From NCBI GenBank assembly GCA_902806085.1, contig CADCVH010000065.1, forward strand, positions 1 to 32,297: a stretch of 32,297 nucleotides of DNA, read 5' to 3'. The notes under the pieces are model-generated. The model searched no databases. It had not been told where the DNA came from and was given only the letters and a program-made list of their open reading frames with translations. Of the stretch, positions 23,035-31,024 are shown in pieces (the first letter of the stretch is position 1; every line of letters begins with the position of its first letter). The DNA comes from an uncultured Rubrobacteraceae bacterium. GTDB lineage: Bacteria; Actinomycetota; Rubrobacteria; Rubrobacterales; Rubrobacteraceae. Position numbers and translations under genes: made by a program.

Positions 23035-24531
23035 GTGGGGATCATGCGCACCAAGTCTATCGAGCAATCGATCAAAGACACGGAAGAGCCCGAGTTCAAG
23101 CTAAACAAGTCGCTCGGTCCCCTCGACCTGACCGTCTTTGGCATAGGCGTCATCATCGGCACGGGGCTCTTCGTCCTTACCGGCGAGGCGGCGGCCGGGT
23201 ACGCCGGCCCCGCCATCGCGCTCTCCTACGTCGTGGCGGGGTTGGCCTGCGCGCTCGCGGCTCTTTGCTACGCGGAGTTCGCCTCGACGGTGCCGGTGGC
23301 CGGGAGCGCCTACACTTTTTCTTACGCGGCTTTAGGGGAGTTCGTGGCGTGGTTGATCGGGTGGGATCTGATCCTCGAGTTCACGCTCGGGGCGGCCACT
23401 GTGGCTAAGGGGTGGTCGGGCTACTTCGTGAACGTCTTCGAACTCCTCGGGATAGCGGTGCCACCGCAGCTTTACGCGTCGGCGGAAGGGGGCATCTCGC
23501 ACGACTGGATGGCGGTTCTGGTGATACTGGGCATGACGGTGATACTGGTCATCGGGATCAAGCTGAGCTCGCAATTCAACCAGGTGGTCACGGCGATAAA
23601 GATCCTGGTGACGCTCTTTATCATCGGCTTCGGGGTGTGGTTTATCGACGCGGCGAACCTCTCGCCGTTTATCCCGGCGCCCGCGCCGGGGGACGACGCC
23701 TACGGGAGCGCCCTGGACGCCTACCTGTTGCCGAGCATCCTCGGGATAGACACGATCTACGGCGTCACCGGCATCTTTACCGGGGCGGCGCTTGTCTTTT
23801 TCGCCTACATCGGCTTCGACATCGTCGCGACGACCTCAGAGGAGGCGCGCAACCCCCAGAGGGACATCCCCATCGGCATCTTCGCCTCTTTGGGCATCTG
23901 CACCGTCCTCTACATCCTGGCGTCCGTGGTGTTCACCGGGCTCAGGCCCTACCAGGAACTCGGCACCGCGGCCCCGGCGGCGACGGCGCTCGAGGCGACG
24001 CCCTTTCCGGCCGCCCAGTTGGTCGTCTCTTTGGCGATACTCATCGGGCTCACCGTGGTCGTCATGATCCTGATCCTCGGCCAGAGCCGGGTTGCTTTCG
24101 CGATGAGCCGCGACAGCCTGCTCCCGCCGTGGCTGGCCCGGGTGCATCCGAGCTTTCGCACCCCGTACAGGATCACCATAATCACGGGCGTCGCCGCCTC
24201 CGTTCTGGCCTTCTTCCTGCCGCTCACCACGCTCGGGGAGCTGGTCAACATCGGGACGCTCGCCGCCTTCGTGCTGGTCTCCTTAGGGGTGCTCGTCCTG
24301 AGGCGCACCCAGCCGGACCTCCCGCGCGCGTTCAGGACGCCCCTGGTCCCCTGGGTTCCCATCGCGGCGGTCGCCCTCTGCCTCTTCGTCATGGGCTTTC
24401 TGACCATCGGCACCTGGATCCGGTTCCTGGGTTGGATGGCCCTCGGCGTCGTCTTCTACTTCGCCTACAGCCGCGGCCACAGCCGGCTGGGGCGCACCCA
24501 GGCCGCCGAGGGGCCCACGGAAGGCTCCTGA
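23035..24531 (+). CDS. APC-superfamily amino acid permease (cationic amino acid transporter-like)
   Basis: The 498-residue protein has about 12 transmembrane segments. TM1 carries GIGVIIGTGLFVLTG, the Gly-rich unwound helix that binds the substrate amino group in APC transporters. TM6 contains FFAYIGFDIVATTSEEARNPQRDIP, the strongest block of the CAT/YfnA branch. SRVAFAMSRDSLLPPWLARVHP is the conserved loop before the later helices. It should import amino acids by proton symport; the exact substrate is unknown. The start is GTG 23035, with GGAGGGAGG at 23021-23029; an in-frame ATG at 23044 is a less well placed alternative. Confidence 0.92.
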   Translation: MGIMRTKSIEQSIKDTEEPEFKLNKSLGPLDLTVFGIGVIIGTGLFVLTGEAAAGYAGPAIALSYVVAGLACALAALCYAEFASTVPVAGSAYTFSYAALGEFVAWLIGWDLILEFTLGAATVAKGWSGYFVNVFELLGIAVPPQLYASAEGGISHDWMAVLVILGMTVILVIGIKLSSQFNQVVTAIKILVTLFIIGFGVWFIDAANLSPFIPAPAPGDDAYGSALDAYLLPSILGIDTIYGVTGIFTGAALVFFAYIGFDIVATTSEEARNPQRDIPIGIFASLGICTVLYILASVVFTGLRPYQELGTAAPAATALEATPFPAAQLVVSLAILIGLTVVVMILILGQSRVAFAMSRDSLLPPWLARVHPSFRTPYRITIITGVAASVLAFFLPLTTLGELVNIGTLAAFVLVSLGVLVLRRTQPDLPRAFRTPLVPWVPIAAVALCLFVMGFLTIGTWIRFLGWMALGVVFYFAYSRGHSRLGRTQAAEGPTEGS

Positions 24532-24570
24532 GCCCGAGAACGGGATCACGGGCCGCCCCGCGCTTCGCGT

Positions 24571-24576
24571 TAGAAT
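24571..24576 (+). promoter_or_regulatory. -10 element before the phosphodiesterase gene
   Basis: TAGAAT is followed by 9 nt and the TTG at 24586. There is no Shine-Dalgarno sequence, so the mRNA would be leaderless or nearly so. No -35 match is visible in the GC-rich DNA upstream. Confidence 0.5.
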
Positions 24577-24585
24577 AGGCGGGAA

Positions 24586-26088
24586 TTGACGACCCCCGAA
24601 CATAGCCCCCGGCCCAAACCCGTTCTCCTGCTCGTGCTCGACGGCATCAGGCCCGACGTGCTGCGCGCCGCCGTCGAGGCGGGCGAGGCCCCGAACCTGG
24701 GCGCGTTGGCGGAGAGGGGTGAGGCGGTGTGGGACGCGGTCTCCGTCTTCCCGAGCATCACGCCCGCCGCGACGGCGGCCATAGCGACCGGCGAGGCCCC
24801 GGCGAGGAGCGGCATCGTCGGCCACGCCTGGTACGACGAGCGCGAGCGGCGGGTCGTCGTCTACGGGGCCATGACGGAGACCGTGATGGCCACCGGTCCC
24901 ATAAAGGTCTTCCACAACAACGTCTGGCGGATGAACCGCGACGACCTGAAGGCGGCGACGCTCTTCGAGACGCTGCACGACCGGGGCTTCGACGGCGCGT
25001 GCGTTAACTTTCCGGTGAGGCGCGGGCCGCACACGCACCCGATCCGGATGAAGACCGTAGAGAACTACCGGAAGAACGGACGCTATCTCGGCCCCTCCGT
25101 CGAGGGCCCGAAGAGGTACTTCATGGGCGACCTGTTCTACAGCCAGGAGACGGGCTTCAACGGGCGCAAGGCGAGCGGGGGCATCTTCCGGTCCGCGGGC
25201 ATCAACGACGAGTACGCGGCCCGGATCGGGGCGATGCTCGTAAAGGAACGGTCCGCGCCGTTCAACCTCGTCTACTTCTTCAAGGGCGACTCGATAGCCC
25301 ACCACCACGGCCTCCAAGCGCAGCGGGAGTGGCTCCAAACGGCCGACGGGTACGTCGGCAGGATCTTCGCCGCCGCCGGCGGTGTCGACCGGCTGCTGGA
25401 AGAATACGCCGTCCTCGCCCTCTCCGACCACGGCCACGCCCCGCTGCTGCCGGGGCGTCGTCACGTGGACCTCCGACGCATACCCGACCTCAAGGTCTCC
25501 TCCGGCATCAGGGCCCGCTTCGGCCGGAACGTCGACGCCGTCGTGGTGCCAAACGGCCGCTCCGCGCTCCTCTACCTGCGCGACGGCATAGCGCAGGAGG
25601 GCGTCGCGCAGAGCCTCATCGGCCGACGCGGCGTGGACGTGGCCGCGTGGTCCGGGGACGGCTGGGCGAACGCGCTTGGCGGCGGTGGCCGGTTGCGGTT
25701 CCGTCCAGGCGAGGGTCCGCGGGACGCTTCCGGGCGCTCGTGGGAGTTGGAGGGGGATCCGCAGGCGCTCGACCTCGACGTCTCGGACGGGGAGTTGGGG
25801 TACGGCGACTACCCCGACGCGCTCGAGCGGTTGTGGGGGCTGTTGAGCACGCCCCGGTGCGGCGACGTGGTCCTCTCCGCCACGCCCGGCTACACCTTCG
25901 GCGAGATCTCCGGGGGGTACCACAAGGCGAGCGACCACGGCTCGTTACACGCTGAGGACTCGAACGTCTTCGTGCTGGCGGGCGGGTTCGAGGGGGGCGA
26001 GGCCGCGCCGCGCAGGATCACGGACGTGGCCCCGATGCTGCTGGGCCACTTCGGTGCCGGCCGGCCCGCGGAGGAACGTGTCCACTAG
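24586..26088 (+). CDS. Type I phosphodiesterase / nucleotide pyrophosphatase (alkaline phosphatase superfamily)
   Basis: The 500-residue enzyme would hydrolyse phosphodiester or pyrophosphate bonds with two zinc ions. Ligands and nucleophile are in place: D19 in VLDGIRPD, T59 in FPSITPAAT (nucleophile), D235 and H239 in GDSIAHHHG, D281 and H282 in SDHGHA, and H455 in HGSLHAEDSN. No signal peptide is present, so it should be cytoplasmic, unlike many secreted relatives. The TTG 24586 start is supported by a TAGAAT -10 ten bases upstream. The stop overlaps the GTG of the next gene by one base, inside a 10-bp tandem duplication. Confidence 0.9.
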   Translation: MTTPEHSPRPKPVLLLVLDGIRPDVLRAAVEAGEAPNLGALAERGEAVWDAVSVFPSITPAATAAIATGEAPARSGIVGHAWYDERERRVVVYGAMTETVMATGPIKVFHNNVWRMNRDDLKAATLFETLHDRGFDGACVNFPVRRGPHTHPIRMKTVENYRKNGRYLGPSVEGPKRYFMGDLFYSQETGFNGRKASGGIFRSAGINDEYAARIGAMLVKERSAPFNLVYFFKGDSIAHHHGLQAQREWLQTADGYVGRIFAAAGGVDRLLEEYAVLALSDHGHAPLLPGRRHVDLRRIPDLKVSSGIRARFGRNVDAVVVPNGRSALLYLRDGIAQEGVAQSLIGRRGVDVAAWSGDGWANALGGGGRLRFRPGEGPRDASGRSWELEGDPQALDLDVSDGELGYGDYPDALERLWGLLSTPRCGDVVLSATPGYTFGEISGGYHKASDHGSLHAEDSNVFVLAGGFEGGEAAPRRITDVAPMLLGHFGAGRPAEERVH

Positions 26089-26097
26089 TGTCCACTA
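26078..26097 (+). repeat. 10-bp tandem duplication at a gene junction
   Basis: GTGTCCACTA occurs twice in succession (26078-26087, 26088-26097). The copies contain the upstream gene's stop and two GTG codons, of which the second (26088) starts the downstream gene. The ribosome site GGAGGA is at 26070-26075. Confidence 0.85.
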
Positions 26098-26837
26098 ATC
26101 AGAACGGGCAGGCTGGCGAGGAGCAGGGCGGGCTGCGGCCCCGCTACCGGAGGGCGTTCGGGTGCGTGACCTGGGTGTACATGGGGATGCTGACCTTTCT
26201 CGCCGTCAACTTCTTTCTCTCGCTGCCTTTCCGGTACTTGGGGGAGGGCGAGATCTACAACTACGTCCCGCCGCGCCTCGCCTACCTCGGGACCATCCTC
26301 CTCGTGCCCGGCATGGTCTTCGCAGCGTTACTGGGGGCCCGCACCTACCGCGCGCCGGGCCGGGTGGCGGGGAGGGTCGGGGCCGGGGTGGGGGCCCTGA
26401 TCGGCCTCTCCGGCTTCTTCTCCCTGGCCTGGCTGGCCGCCGCGCTCGGCTTCGCCCAAAGAGACCAGGCCTTCAGGACCGAGACCTTCGCGGGGATCGG
26501 CGGCGTCGCCTTCTACCTCTTCCCGCCGCTGACCGTCTTGGCCACGGTCCTCGTCGTCTACGCGCTCTACTCCAAAGCGGCGGACGCGGACAGGAGGCGC
26601 CGCCTCGGCCTGATCGGGGGCGGCCTCGCCGTGCTCGCGGCTCTCGGGCTTCTCTTCTCCGACTTCGACCTCGTGGGCCTGGCCGCGACCCTCATCACCG
26701 TCGTTTCGGCGGCGGCGGCAGGCTGGGTCGGCGGCGCGGGGGGATACGCGCGGGCCGGGGGGGACGATATGATCCCGCCGGGGGCCACCATCCGCCGCCG
26801 CGAACCCCGCGCCAAGCCCCCCGGCAAGCCCCGCTAG
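26088..26837 (+). CDS. Uncharacterised multi-pass membrane protein
   Basis: The 249-residue protein has about six hydrophobic segments between residues 25 and 225, followed by a Pro/Arg/Lys-rich cytoplasmic tail ([14 protein letters not shown]). No transporter or enzyme motif is recognised. It overlaps the phosphodiesterase by one base, so the two are probably translated together and may work on the same process. The GTG at 26088 lies 12 bases after GGAGGA, longer than ideal because of the tandem duplication. It ends 40 bp before uvrC, whose promoter lies in that gap. Confidence 0.75.
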   Translation: MSTNQNGQAGEEQGGLRPRYRRAFGCVTWVYMGMLTFLAVNFFLSLPFRYLGEGEIYNYVPPRLAYLGTILLVPGMVFAALLGARTYRAPGRVAGRVGAGVGALIGLSGFFSLAWLAAALGFAQRDQAFRTETFAGIGGVAFYLFPPLTVLATVLVVYALYSKAADADRRRRLGLIGGGLAVLAALGLLFSDFDLVGLAATLITVVSAAAAGWVGGAGGYARAGGDDMIPPGATIRRREPRAKPPGKPR

Positions 26838-26864
26838 CCCCGCCGGGCCGGCACCGCGGCGCGG

Positions 26865-26870
26865 TATAAT
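26865..26870 (+). promoter_or_regulatory. -10 element of a predicted leaderless uvrC promoter
   Basis: A perfect TATAAT lies 7 nt before the uvrC ATG (26878), set in very GC-rich DNA with no -35 match and no Shine-Dalgarno sequence. The layout is nearly identical to that before polA. Confidence 0.65.
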
Positions 26871-26877
26871 TCGGGCG

Positions 26878-28716
26878 ATGTCCCGCAACGGTTATCCCGA
26901 CAGGTCCCACCTCCCGACCTCGCCCGGCGTCTACATCTTCAAGGACGACGGGGACAGGGTCGTCTACGTCGGCAAGGCCAAGAACATCCGCAGCCGGGTG
27001 GCGAACTACTTCACCAAAGGCGGGGACGGCAGGCCGAAGATAGCGGAGCTTCGGGAGCGGGTCTCGCGGATAGACTTCATCGCGACCCGCAGCGAGACCG
27101 AGGCGCTCGTCCTCGAAGCGAACCTCATAAAGCGCCACAGGCCGCGGTTCAACGCCTCCCTCAAAGACGACAAGAGCTACCCCTACATCGTGGTGACGAC
27201 GGGCGACGAGTACCCGAGGGTCTTCGCCACGCGCTCCTTGCACGATTCGCGGCACCGGTACTTCGGGCCGTTCCCGAGCGCGGGGTCGGTCCACTCGACG
27301 CTGGACGTCCTGAACAAGACGTTCCCGTTCCGCAAGTGCCGGGGGCCGGAACCCGGCCGCAGGAGCGGGGTGCCTTGCCTCAATTACCACATCGGGCGGT
27401 CGGCGGCGCCCTGCATCGGGGCGGTGACGAAGGAGGGGTACGACGCGATCATCGCCGACGTCATCCTGTTCCTCGAAGGGCGGGTGGACGGCCTGATCCG
27501 GACCCGCCAGGAGGCCATGAAGAAGGCCGCCCGCGAGATGGACTTCGAGCGGGCCGCGAAGCTGCGCGACGAGCTCGCCGGCCTGAACCACGTCCGCGAC
27601 CGCCAGCAGGCCACCATAACCTCCGAGGACTCCTTCGACGCCGTCGGGGCCTACGCCGAGAACGGCTCCGCCTGCGTCCAGGTCTTCGCCGTGCGCGACG
27701 GCCAGGTCGTCAACCGGGACTCGTTTCTCCTGGACAACTACGGCGAGGAGGGCCCCGAGAGCGTCGCCCTGAAGTTCATCCCCCAGTACTACGACAACGC
27801 CGCCGTGCCCCGCGAGGTCCTGGTCCAGTCGGACGCCCCCGAGGACGACCTCCGCCCGCTGCGCGAGCACCTCTCGCAGGTGCGCGGGACGGGAGTAGAC
27901 GTGCGCCGGCCCCAGCGCGGGGACAAGCGCCGGGTGCTAGAGAACGCCGTCCGCAACGCCGAGTTGGGCCTCGCCCACGAGAAGATGCTCGACGAGGCCC
28001 GCCGCAACCAGGTCGCCTCGACGCTCGACACCCTGAGCGAGGAGCTCGCGCTCCCGAAGCTGCCGATGCGCATAGAGTGCTACGACATCTCGAACACCAT
28101 GGGAACAAACTCCGTCGCCTCGATGGTCGTCTTCCAGGGCGGGAAGCCGGCGAAAGACCAGTACCGGCGGTTCAAGATCCGGACCGTCGAGGGCGCGGAC
28201 GACTTCGCCAGCATGTCCGAGGTCATAAGGCGCCGCCTGGAGCGCCTGAAAGAAGAGGACGAGAAGTTCCTGCCCGCCCCGGACCTGATCCTGCTGGACG
28301 GCGGCAAGGGCCAGCTCTCCGCCGTCGTGCCCGTCCTCTCGGAGATGGGCATCGCCGACGAACTCCCGGACATCCCCCTGCGCTCCCTCGCCAAGAGGGA
28401 CGAGGAGGTCTTCCAGCCGGGCCGCCCCGAGCCCGTCCTCCTCAGGCGCAACTCCCCGGAGCTGCACCTCCTCCAGCGGGTCCGCGACGAGGCCCACCGC
28501 TTCGCCAACACCTACCATCGCAAGGTCCGGAGCAGGTCCATGACCCAGTCCGTCCTCGACGACCTCCCCGGCATCGGACCGGCCCGCAAGAGGCAGATCC
28601 TGGACCACTTCGGCACCCCCGATGCCTTCCTCAACGCCTCCCTGGAAGACCTCGAAGCCGTCCCCGGTCTTCCGGGCCGCGTTGCCCGGGAAGTCTACGC
28701 CAGGGTACACAGGTAA
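26878..28716 (+). CDS. uvrC: Excinuclease ABC subunit C
   Basis: The 612-residue nuclease makes both cuts around the lesion. The GIY-YIG domain (about 10-95) has [26 protein letters not shown] Cys-containing region ([22 protein letters not shown]) follows, then a UVR domain [22 protein letters not shown] that pairs with UvrB. The RNase H-like 5' nuclease has D403 in CYDISN, D474 in LLDGGKGQL and H540 in DEAHRFAN, the expected triad. Two C-terminal helix-hairpin-helix motifs ([30 protein letters not shown]) bind DNA. Length and order are typical. The ATG at 26878 appears leaderless. Confidence 0.97.
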   Translation: MSRNGYPDRSHLPTSPGVYIFKDDGDRVVYVGKAKNIRSRVANYFTKGGDGRPKIAELRERVSRIDFIATRSETEALVLEANLIKRHRPRFNASLKDDKSYPYIVVTTGDEYPRVFATRSLHDSRHRYFGPFPSAGSVHSTLDVLNKTFPFRKCRGPEPGRRSGVPCLNYHIGRSAAPCIGAVTKEGYDAIIADVILFLEGRVDGLIRTRQEAMKKAAREMDFERAAKLRDELAGLNHVRDRQQATITSEDSFDAVGAYAENGSACVQVFAVRDGQVVNRDSFLLDNYGEEGPESVALKFIPQYYDNAAVPREVLVQSDAPEDDLRPLREHLSQVRGTGVDVRRPQRGDKRRVLENAVRNAELGLAHEKMLDEARRNQVASTLDTLSEELALPKLPMRIECYDISNTMGTNSVASMVVFQGGKPAKDQYRRFKIRTVEGADDFASMSEVIRRRLERLKEEDEKFLPAPDLILLDGGKGQLSAVVPVLSEMGIADELPDIPLRSLAKRDEEVFQPGRPEPVLLRRNSPELHLLQRVRDEAHRFANTYHRKVRSRSMTQSVLDDLPGIGPARKRQILDHFGTPDAFLNASLEDLEAVPGLPGRVAREVYARVHR

Positions 28717-29091
28717 GCGTTAGGTCTTGCAGGATTGTCTTCGGTTTCCGGTCGAACCGTGGTTGCGGTAGAAAGCGTCCCGCGTCCGACAGACGGATGA
28801 AATACTAGGGCCGCGGCTGGCCCAGGGCTTCGGGCGCGGTTCGGCTCCCCCGGGCTACCCGGTAGAGGCCTTACCGGAACTTCGGGCTGAGGGGGTTCTC
28901 GGAAGCTTGCAAAGAAAACTCCGAAACCTGGCTCATTTGGGGGATGCGCCTTGGCGTCCGGGTCCTGTAGGGTCCGTGCCGTTACAGGCGAGCAGGGGTC
29001 CGGAACCGCCCCCCACCGATGGTGGGCACCCAGGGGGAGCGGGGAGCCAGTGGTGCAACCGACTGCCCGCGAGGACGAAGGGAGGTAGCGT
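28717..29091 (+). other. Intergenic region with likely structured leader of the 29092 gene
   Basis: These 375 bp hold no convincing ORF. Several perfect short hairpins are seen: CCTGTA with TACAGG (28967-28989 region), CCCACC (29012-29017) with GGTGGG (29021-29026), and a member of the dispersed intergenic repeat at 28863-28935. The GC-rich paired segments resemble a riboswitch or structured leader, but no known class (cobalamin, c-di-AMP, c-di-GMP, fluoride, SAM) could be matched by its conserved core. Confidence 0.4.
28863..28935 (+). repeat. Dispersed intergenic repeat, copy D
   Basis: A 23-nt core (28877-28899) matches copy B (30269-30291) at 21 of 23 positions, and TAGAGG precedes both. 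Downstream, 28899-28911 matches the stretch after copy C (30942-30954) at 11 of 13 positions. ACCTGGCTCA at 28926-28935 parallels ACCTGCTCA at 30959. D therefore links the B and C versions. Confidence 0.6.
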
Positions 29092-29355
29092 GTGAAGCGC
29101 TACGTTGTGTTGTTGGCGGTGATGGCGCTGTTGGTGGTGTCCCTGGCGGTGCCGGCATTTGCCGGGGAACAGGCCCTGGGCCGCGCCAACTCGATCTGCG
29201 CCGCCTCTGGGCAGAACGACAACCCCGACGAGGCCTTCCCCGACGATGGGCGCACCCAGTCCTACGGGCAGCTCGTCAAGAGGGGCGCGATGGTGCCGGG
29301 CGACGAGCCCGGACGGGCGGCGCCCGGGTTTGCCTGCAACGGCTCATCCCGTTGA
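29092..29355 (+). CDS. Small secreted protein of unknown function
   Basis: The 87-residue product starts at GTG 29092 with GGGAGG upstream. Residues 1-24 are a classic signal peptide (KRYVVLLAVMALLVVSLAVPAFA) cut before GEQALG. The mature part is about 63 residues, with two cysteines (ICAASG, FACNGS) that could form a disulfide, and is rich in D, G, N and P. No family is recognised. It has a long GC-rich leader with hairpins and is followed by a hairpin terminator, so it is a single-gene unit. Confidence 0.75.
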   Translation: MKRYVVLLAVMALLVVSLAVPAFAGEQALGRANSICAASGQNDNPDEAFPDDGRTQSYGQLVKRGAMVPGDEPGRAAPGFACNGSSR

Positions 29356-29385
29356 AGTAGCGGGATCAGCCTCAGAGCTGGCGTC

Positions 29386-29413
29386 GGGCCGGGTTTCTTC
29401 GGGATCCCGGCCC
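29386..29413 (+). terminator. Hairpin terminator of the 29092 gene
   Basis: GGGCCGGG (29386-29393) pairs with CCCGGCCC (29406-29413) over a 12-nt loop, followed by TACCTTTTG. A smaller hairpin, ATCCCG (29346-29351) with CGGGAT (29361-29366), surrounds the stop codon. Confidence 0.7.
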
Positions 29414-29421
29414 TACCTTTT

Positions 29422-29470
29422 GCCCTATTCACCGTACGTCCTAGAAGGAGCGTTCCCGGAACCTCGGGTG
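29422..29470 (+). repeat. Dispersed intergenic repeat, copy A
   Basis: GCCCTATTCACCG at the left edge and TAGAAGGAGCGTTC then GGAACCTCG align without gaps to copy B (30232-30280) across 49 nt, with about two thirds identity. It lies 65 bp before the coiled-coil protein gene. Confidence 0.7.
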
Positions 29471-29534
29471 TGGCGTCCGCGCCCCCGGGGTAGGAAGCTC
29501 CTAAAGCAAGCCCACTGGGGAAGGAGCACAAAGC

Positions 29535-30158
29535 GTGATGGATAGAGGGAAAGCCCGGGACGTCAACGAGGCGGCCGCGAGATTCGCCGAGACGCTCGCC
29601 GATTCCTACAGGCTCGTCTACGGGCGGGCAGCCGAGGCGGGCCAGCGCCAGCAGGAGCGCGCGCAGGAGTTCTCCGAGCTCGTGGCCCGGAACCTCAGGG
29701 AGCAGACCGAGGCCAACCGCGCGGGCGCCGAGGCGCTCTCCGAGCAGGCAACCAGGCAGCAGGAGGCCGGCCAAGCGCTGGCCCAAGAGTCCGTGGAGGC
29801 CTACGCCCGGTTCCTCGACGAAGCCTTCTCCCGCTACCGCTCCGGCACCGAGATGGCCGCCCAAAGCGCCCGCGAGGGGACCAGGACCCTCGCGGAGACG
29901 ACCACGGGGCTGGTGGGCACCGCGGCGGGGGCCGCAGGCGCCACGGCTGGAGCGGCCGCAGGCGCCGCGCGGGAGGCGTCGGACGCGGCCACCTTCCCGA
30001 TCCCCGGCTACGACTCGATGACCGTCGAGGAGATCGAGGAGAGGCTTGGCCCCCTCACGGATGACCAGGTGAGACGCGTGAGGGACCACGAGCGGCAGAA
30101 CCAGAACCGCAAGACCCTCATCGACCGCTACGACCAGAAGCTGAGGGCCTCCTCCTAA
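29535..30158 (+). CDS. Phasin-like coiled-coil protein with C-terminal conserved domain
   Basis: The 207-residue protein has no signal peptide. Residues 10-120 are a long Gln/Glu/Ala-rich amphipathic helix like phasins or other granule- and membrane-coating proteins. An Ala/Gly-rich hinge (GTAAGAAGATAGAAAGAA) follows. The C-terminal 50 residues, PGYDSMTVEEIEERLGPLTDDQVRRVRDHERQNQNRKTLIDRYDQ, form a separate helical domain that I recall from many actinobacterial proteins but cannot assign a function. AAGGAG at 29521-29526 suits GTG 29535, with ATG 29538 as the alternative. It may coat storage granules or membranes; that is inferred from the helix pattern only. Confidence 0.8.
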   Translation: MMDRGKARDVNEAAARFAETLADSYRLVYGRAAEAGQRQQERAQEFSELVARNLREQTEANRAGAEALSEQATRQQEAGQALAQESVEAYARFLDEAFSRYRSGTEMAAQSAREGTRTLAETTTGLVGTAAGAAGATAGAAAGAAREASDAATFPIPGYDSMTVEEIEERLGPLTDDQVRRVRDHERQNQNRKTLIDRYDQKLRASS

Positions 30159-30186
30159 GAGGACCCAACAAACCGCAGCCCACAGA

Positions 30187-30218
30187 GAAGGGGGGCGGGC
30201 CCCTAACCGCCCCCCTTC
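30187..30218 (+). terminator. Intrinsic terminator after the phasin-like gene
   Basis: A perfect 12-bp G/C-rich stem (30187-30198 with 30207-30218) has an 8-nt loop and lies 28 bp after the stop codon. The T-run is minimal. Confidence 0.75.
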
Positions 30219-30231
30219 GTGCGCCTCATCG

Positions 30232-30280
30232 GCCCTGTTCACCGGACGTTGTAGAGGTGGCGCTCTGCGAACTTCGCGCC
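30232..30280 (+). repeat. Dispersed intergenic repeat, copy B
   Basis: GCCCTGTTCACCGGACG, TAGAGG and GCGAACTTCGCGCC align to copies A and C. The match to copy D continues to 30291. It sits in the 167-bp gap between the convergent phasin-like and lipoprotein genes, so it is unlikely to be a promoter for either. Confidence 0.7.
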
Positions 30281-30325
30281 GAGGGGGTTCTGCGAGGTCC
30301 GGGCGGGCTCACCCCTCCGGGTTCG

Positions 30326-30868
30326 TCACCGCCTGACCACCCCCGATGAGACCCACAGCGGCCCCCGACACCGCTCCGGCACGCCCAGCTCCCCCCGCTT
30401 CTCTTCAAACGCCCGACGCGCAGCTCCCGGCGTGGGCCCGGCCTCCTCCTGGGTGATCTGGCCCCCGCCCATGCGCACCTCCTCCCCGACCTCCGCCACG
30501 GCTTCGCCACGCCCGTTTAGGACGAGGATCTCGTCTCCCTCCCTGCGCAGGGAGTAGCCGTGGGGCCACACGACCAACCCCCCGCGCCCGTCGGGGGCCA
30601 TGCGGATGCAGCGGTCCCTCACCACCAGCCTGCCGGAGCCGAGGGCCAGGGGGAAGTCGCTGGTGGGATCCAACCGGGGGAAGAAGAACCCGGCCTGCTT
30701 CTGGGGCGGACGGGCCGGGGGGGCATAGACGGTACGATCGTCGTGGGGGTCCGCCCCGTCGGGGGGCGGGGCGTCGCCCGACCCTGAGGCCTCGCCAGTT
30801 CCCGAGGCGCACCCGACCACCAGTGAGGCCAAGGCGATCACGCACGCAGCGATCCAGAAGCGACCCAT
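30326..30868 (-). CDS. Lipoprotein of unknown function
   Basis: The 180-residue protein has a type II signal peptide with lipobox LVVGC (cleavage before C20). A Gly/Ser/Pro/Asp-rich tether of about 40 residues follows, then a compact domain from about 60. RLVVRDRCIRMAPDGRGGLVVWPHGYSLRREGDEILVLNGRGEAVAEVGEEVRMGGG looks like a small all-beta fold with a Cys pair completed by VPERCRGPLW. The block resembles unnamed actinobacterial lipoproteins. It is anchored outside the membrane. The start is ATG 30868; copy C of the intergenic repeat lies just upstream. Confidence 0.82.
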   Translation of the reverse strand: MGRFWIAACVIALASLVVGCASGTGEASGSGDAPPPDGADPHDDRTVYAPPARPPQKQAGFFFPRLDPTSDFPLALGSGRLVVRDRCIRMAPDGRGGLVVWPHGYSLRREGDEILVLNGRGEAVAEVGEEVRMGGGQITQEEAGPTPGAARRAFEEKRGELGVPERCRGPLWVSSGVVRR

Positions 30869-30883
30869 ACCCGGCCATCCTAC

Positions 30884-30932
30884 CCTTATTCACCGGAGTG
30901 CGTGGAAGGTAGATTCTCCGAACTCCGCCTTA
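30884..30932 (+). repeat. Dispersed intergenic repeat, copy C
   Basis: ATTCACCGGAG, GTGGAAGGTAG and TTCTCCGAACTCCGCC align without gaps to copies A and B from TTCACCG onward. It lies between the divergent lipoprotein gene and the membrane-protein gene at 31025, next to the left 33-bp inverted repeat. Confidence 0.65.
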
Positions 30933-30958
30933 TTCGTTTTGTCGGAAGTTCGCATCAG

Positions 30959-30991
30959 ACCTGCTCACGAACCCTGCGAAGCATAGCTGGA
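30959..30991 (+). repeat. Left 33-bp inverted repeat flanking the 31025 gene
   Basis: The 33 nt starting ACCTGCTCACGA match the reverse complement of 31727-31759 at 30 of 33 positions. The repeat lies 33 bp before the start codon of the enclosed gene. Confidence 0.85.
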
Positions 30992-31024
30992 TCTGGACTG
31001 AAAGAGAACTGCTACCCTGGCTGG

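Noticed and set aside
28900-29091. Cobalamin, c-di-AMP (ydaO), fluoride or c-di-GMP riboswitch
   Set aside because: Short look-alike strings such as AGCCAG and GGGGGATG are present, but the required conserved cores could not be found in order.
28907-29095. 62-codon ORF upstream of the secreted protein
   Set aside because: TTG start without a ribosome site, runs through hairpins, composition (P, G, R, W) unlike a protein; better explained as leader RNA.
30902-31024. N-terminal extension of the 31025 membrane protein
   Set aside because: The extra 41 codons translate repeat C and the left inverted repeat; a membrane-protein start and a nearby -10 fit ATG 31025 better.
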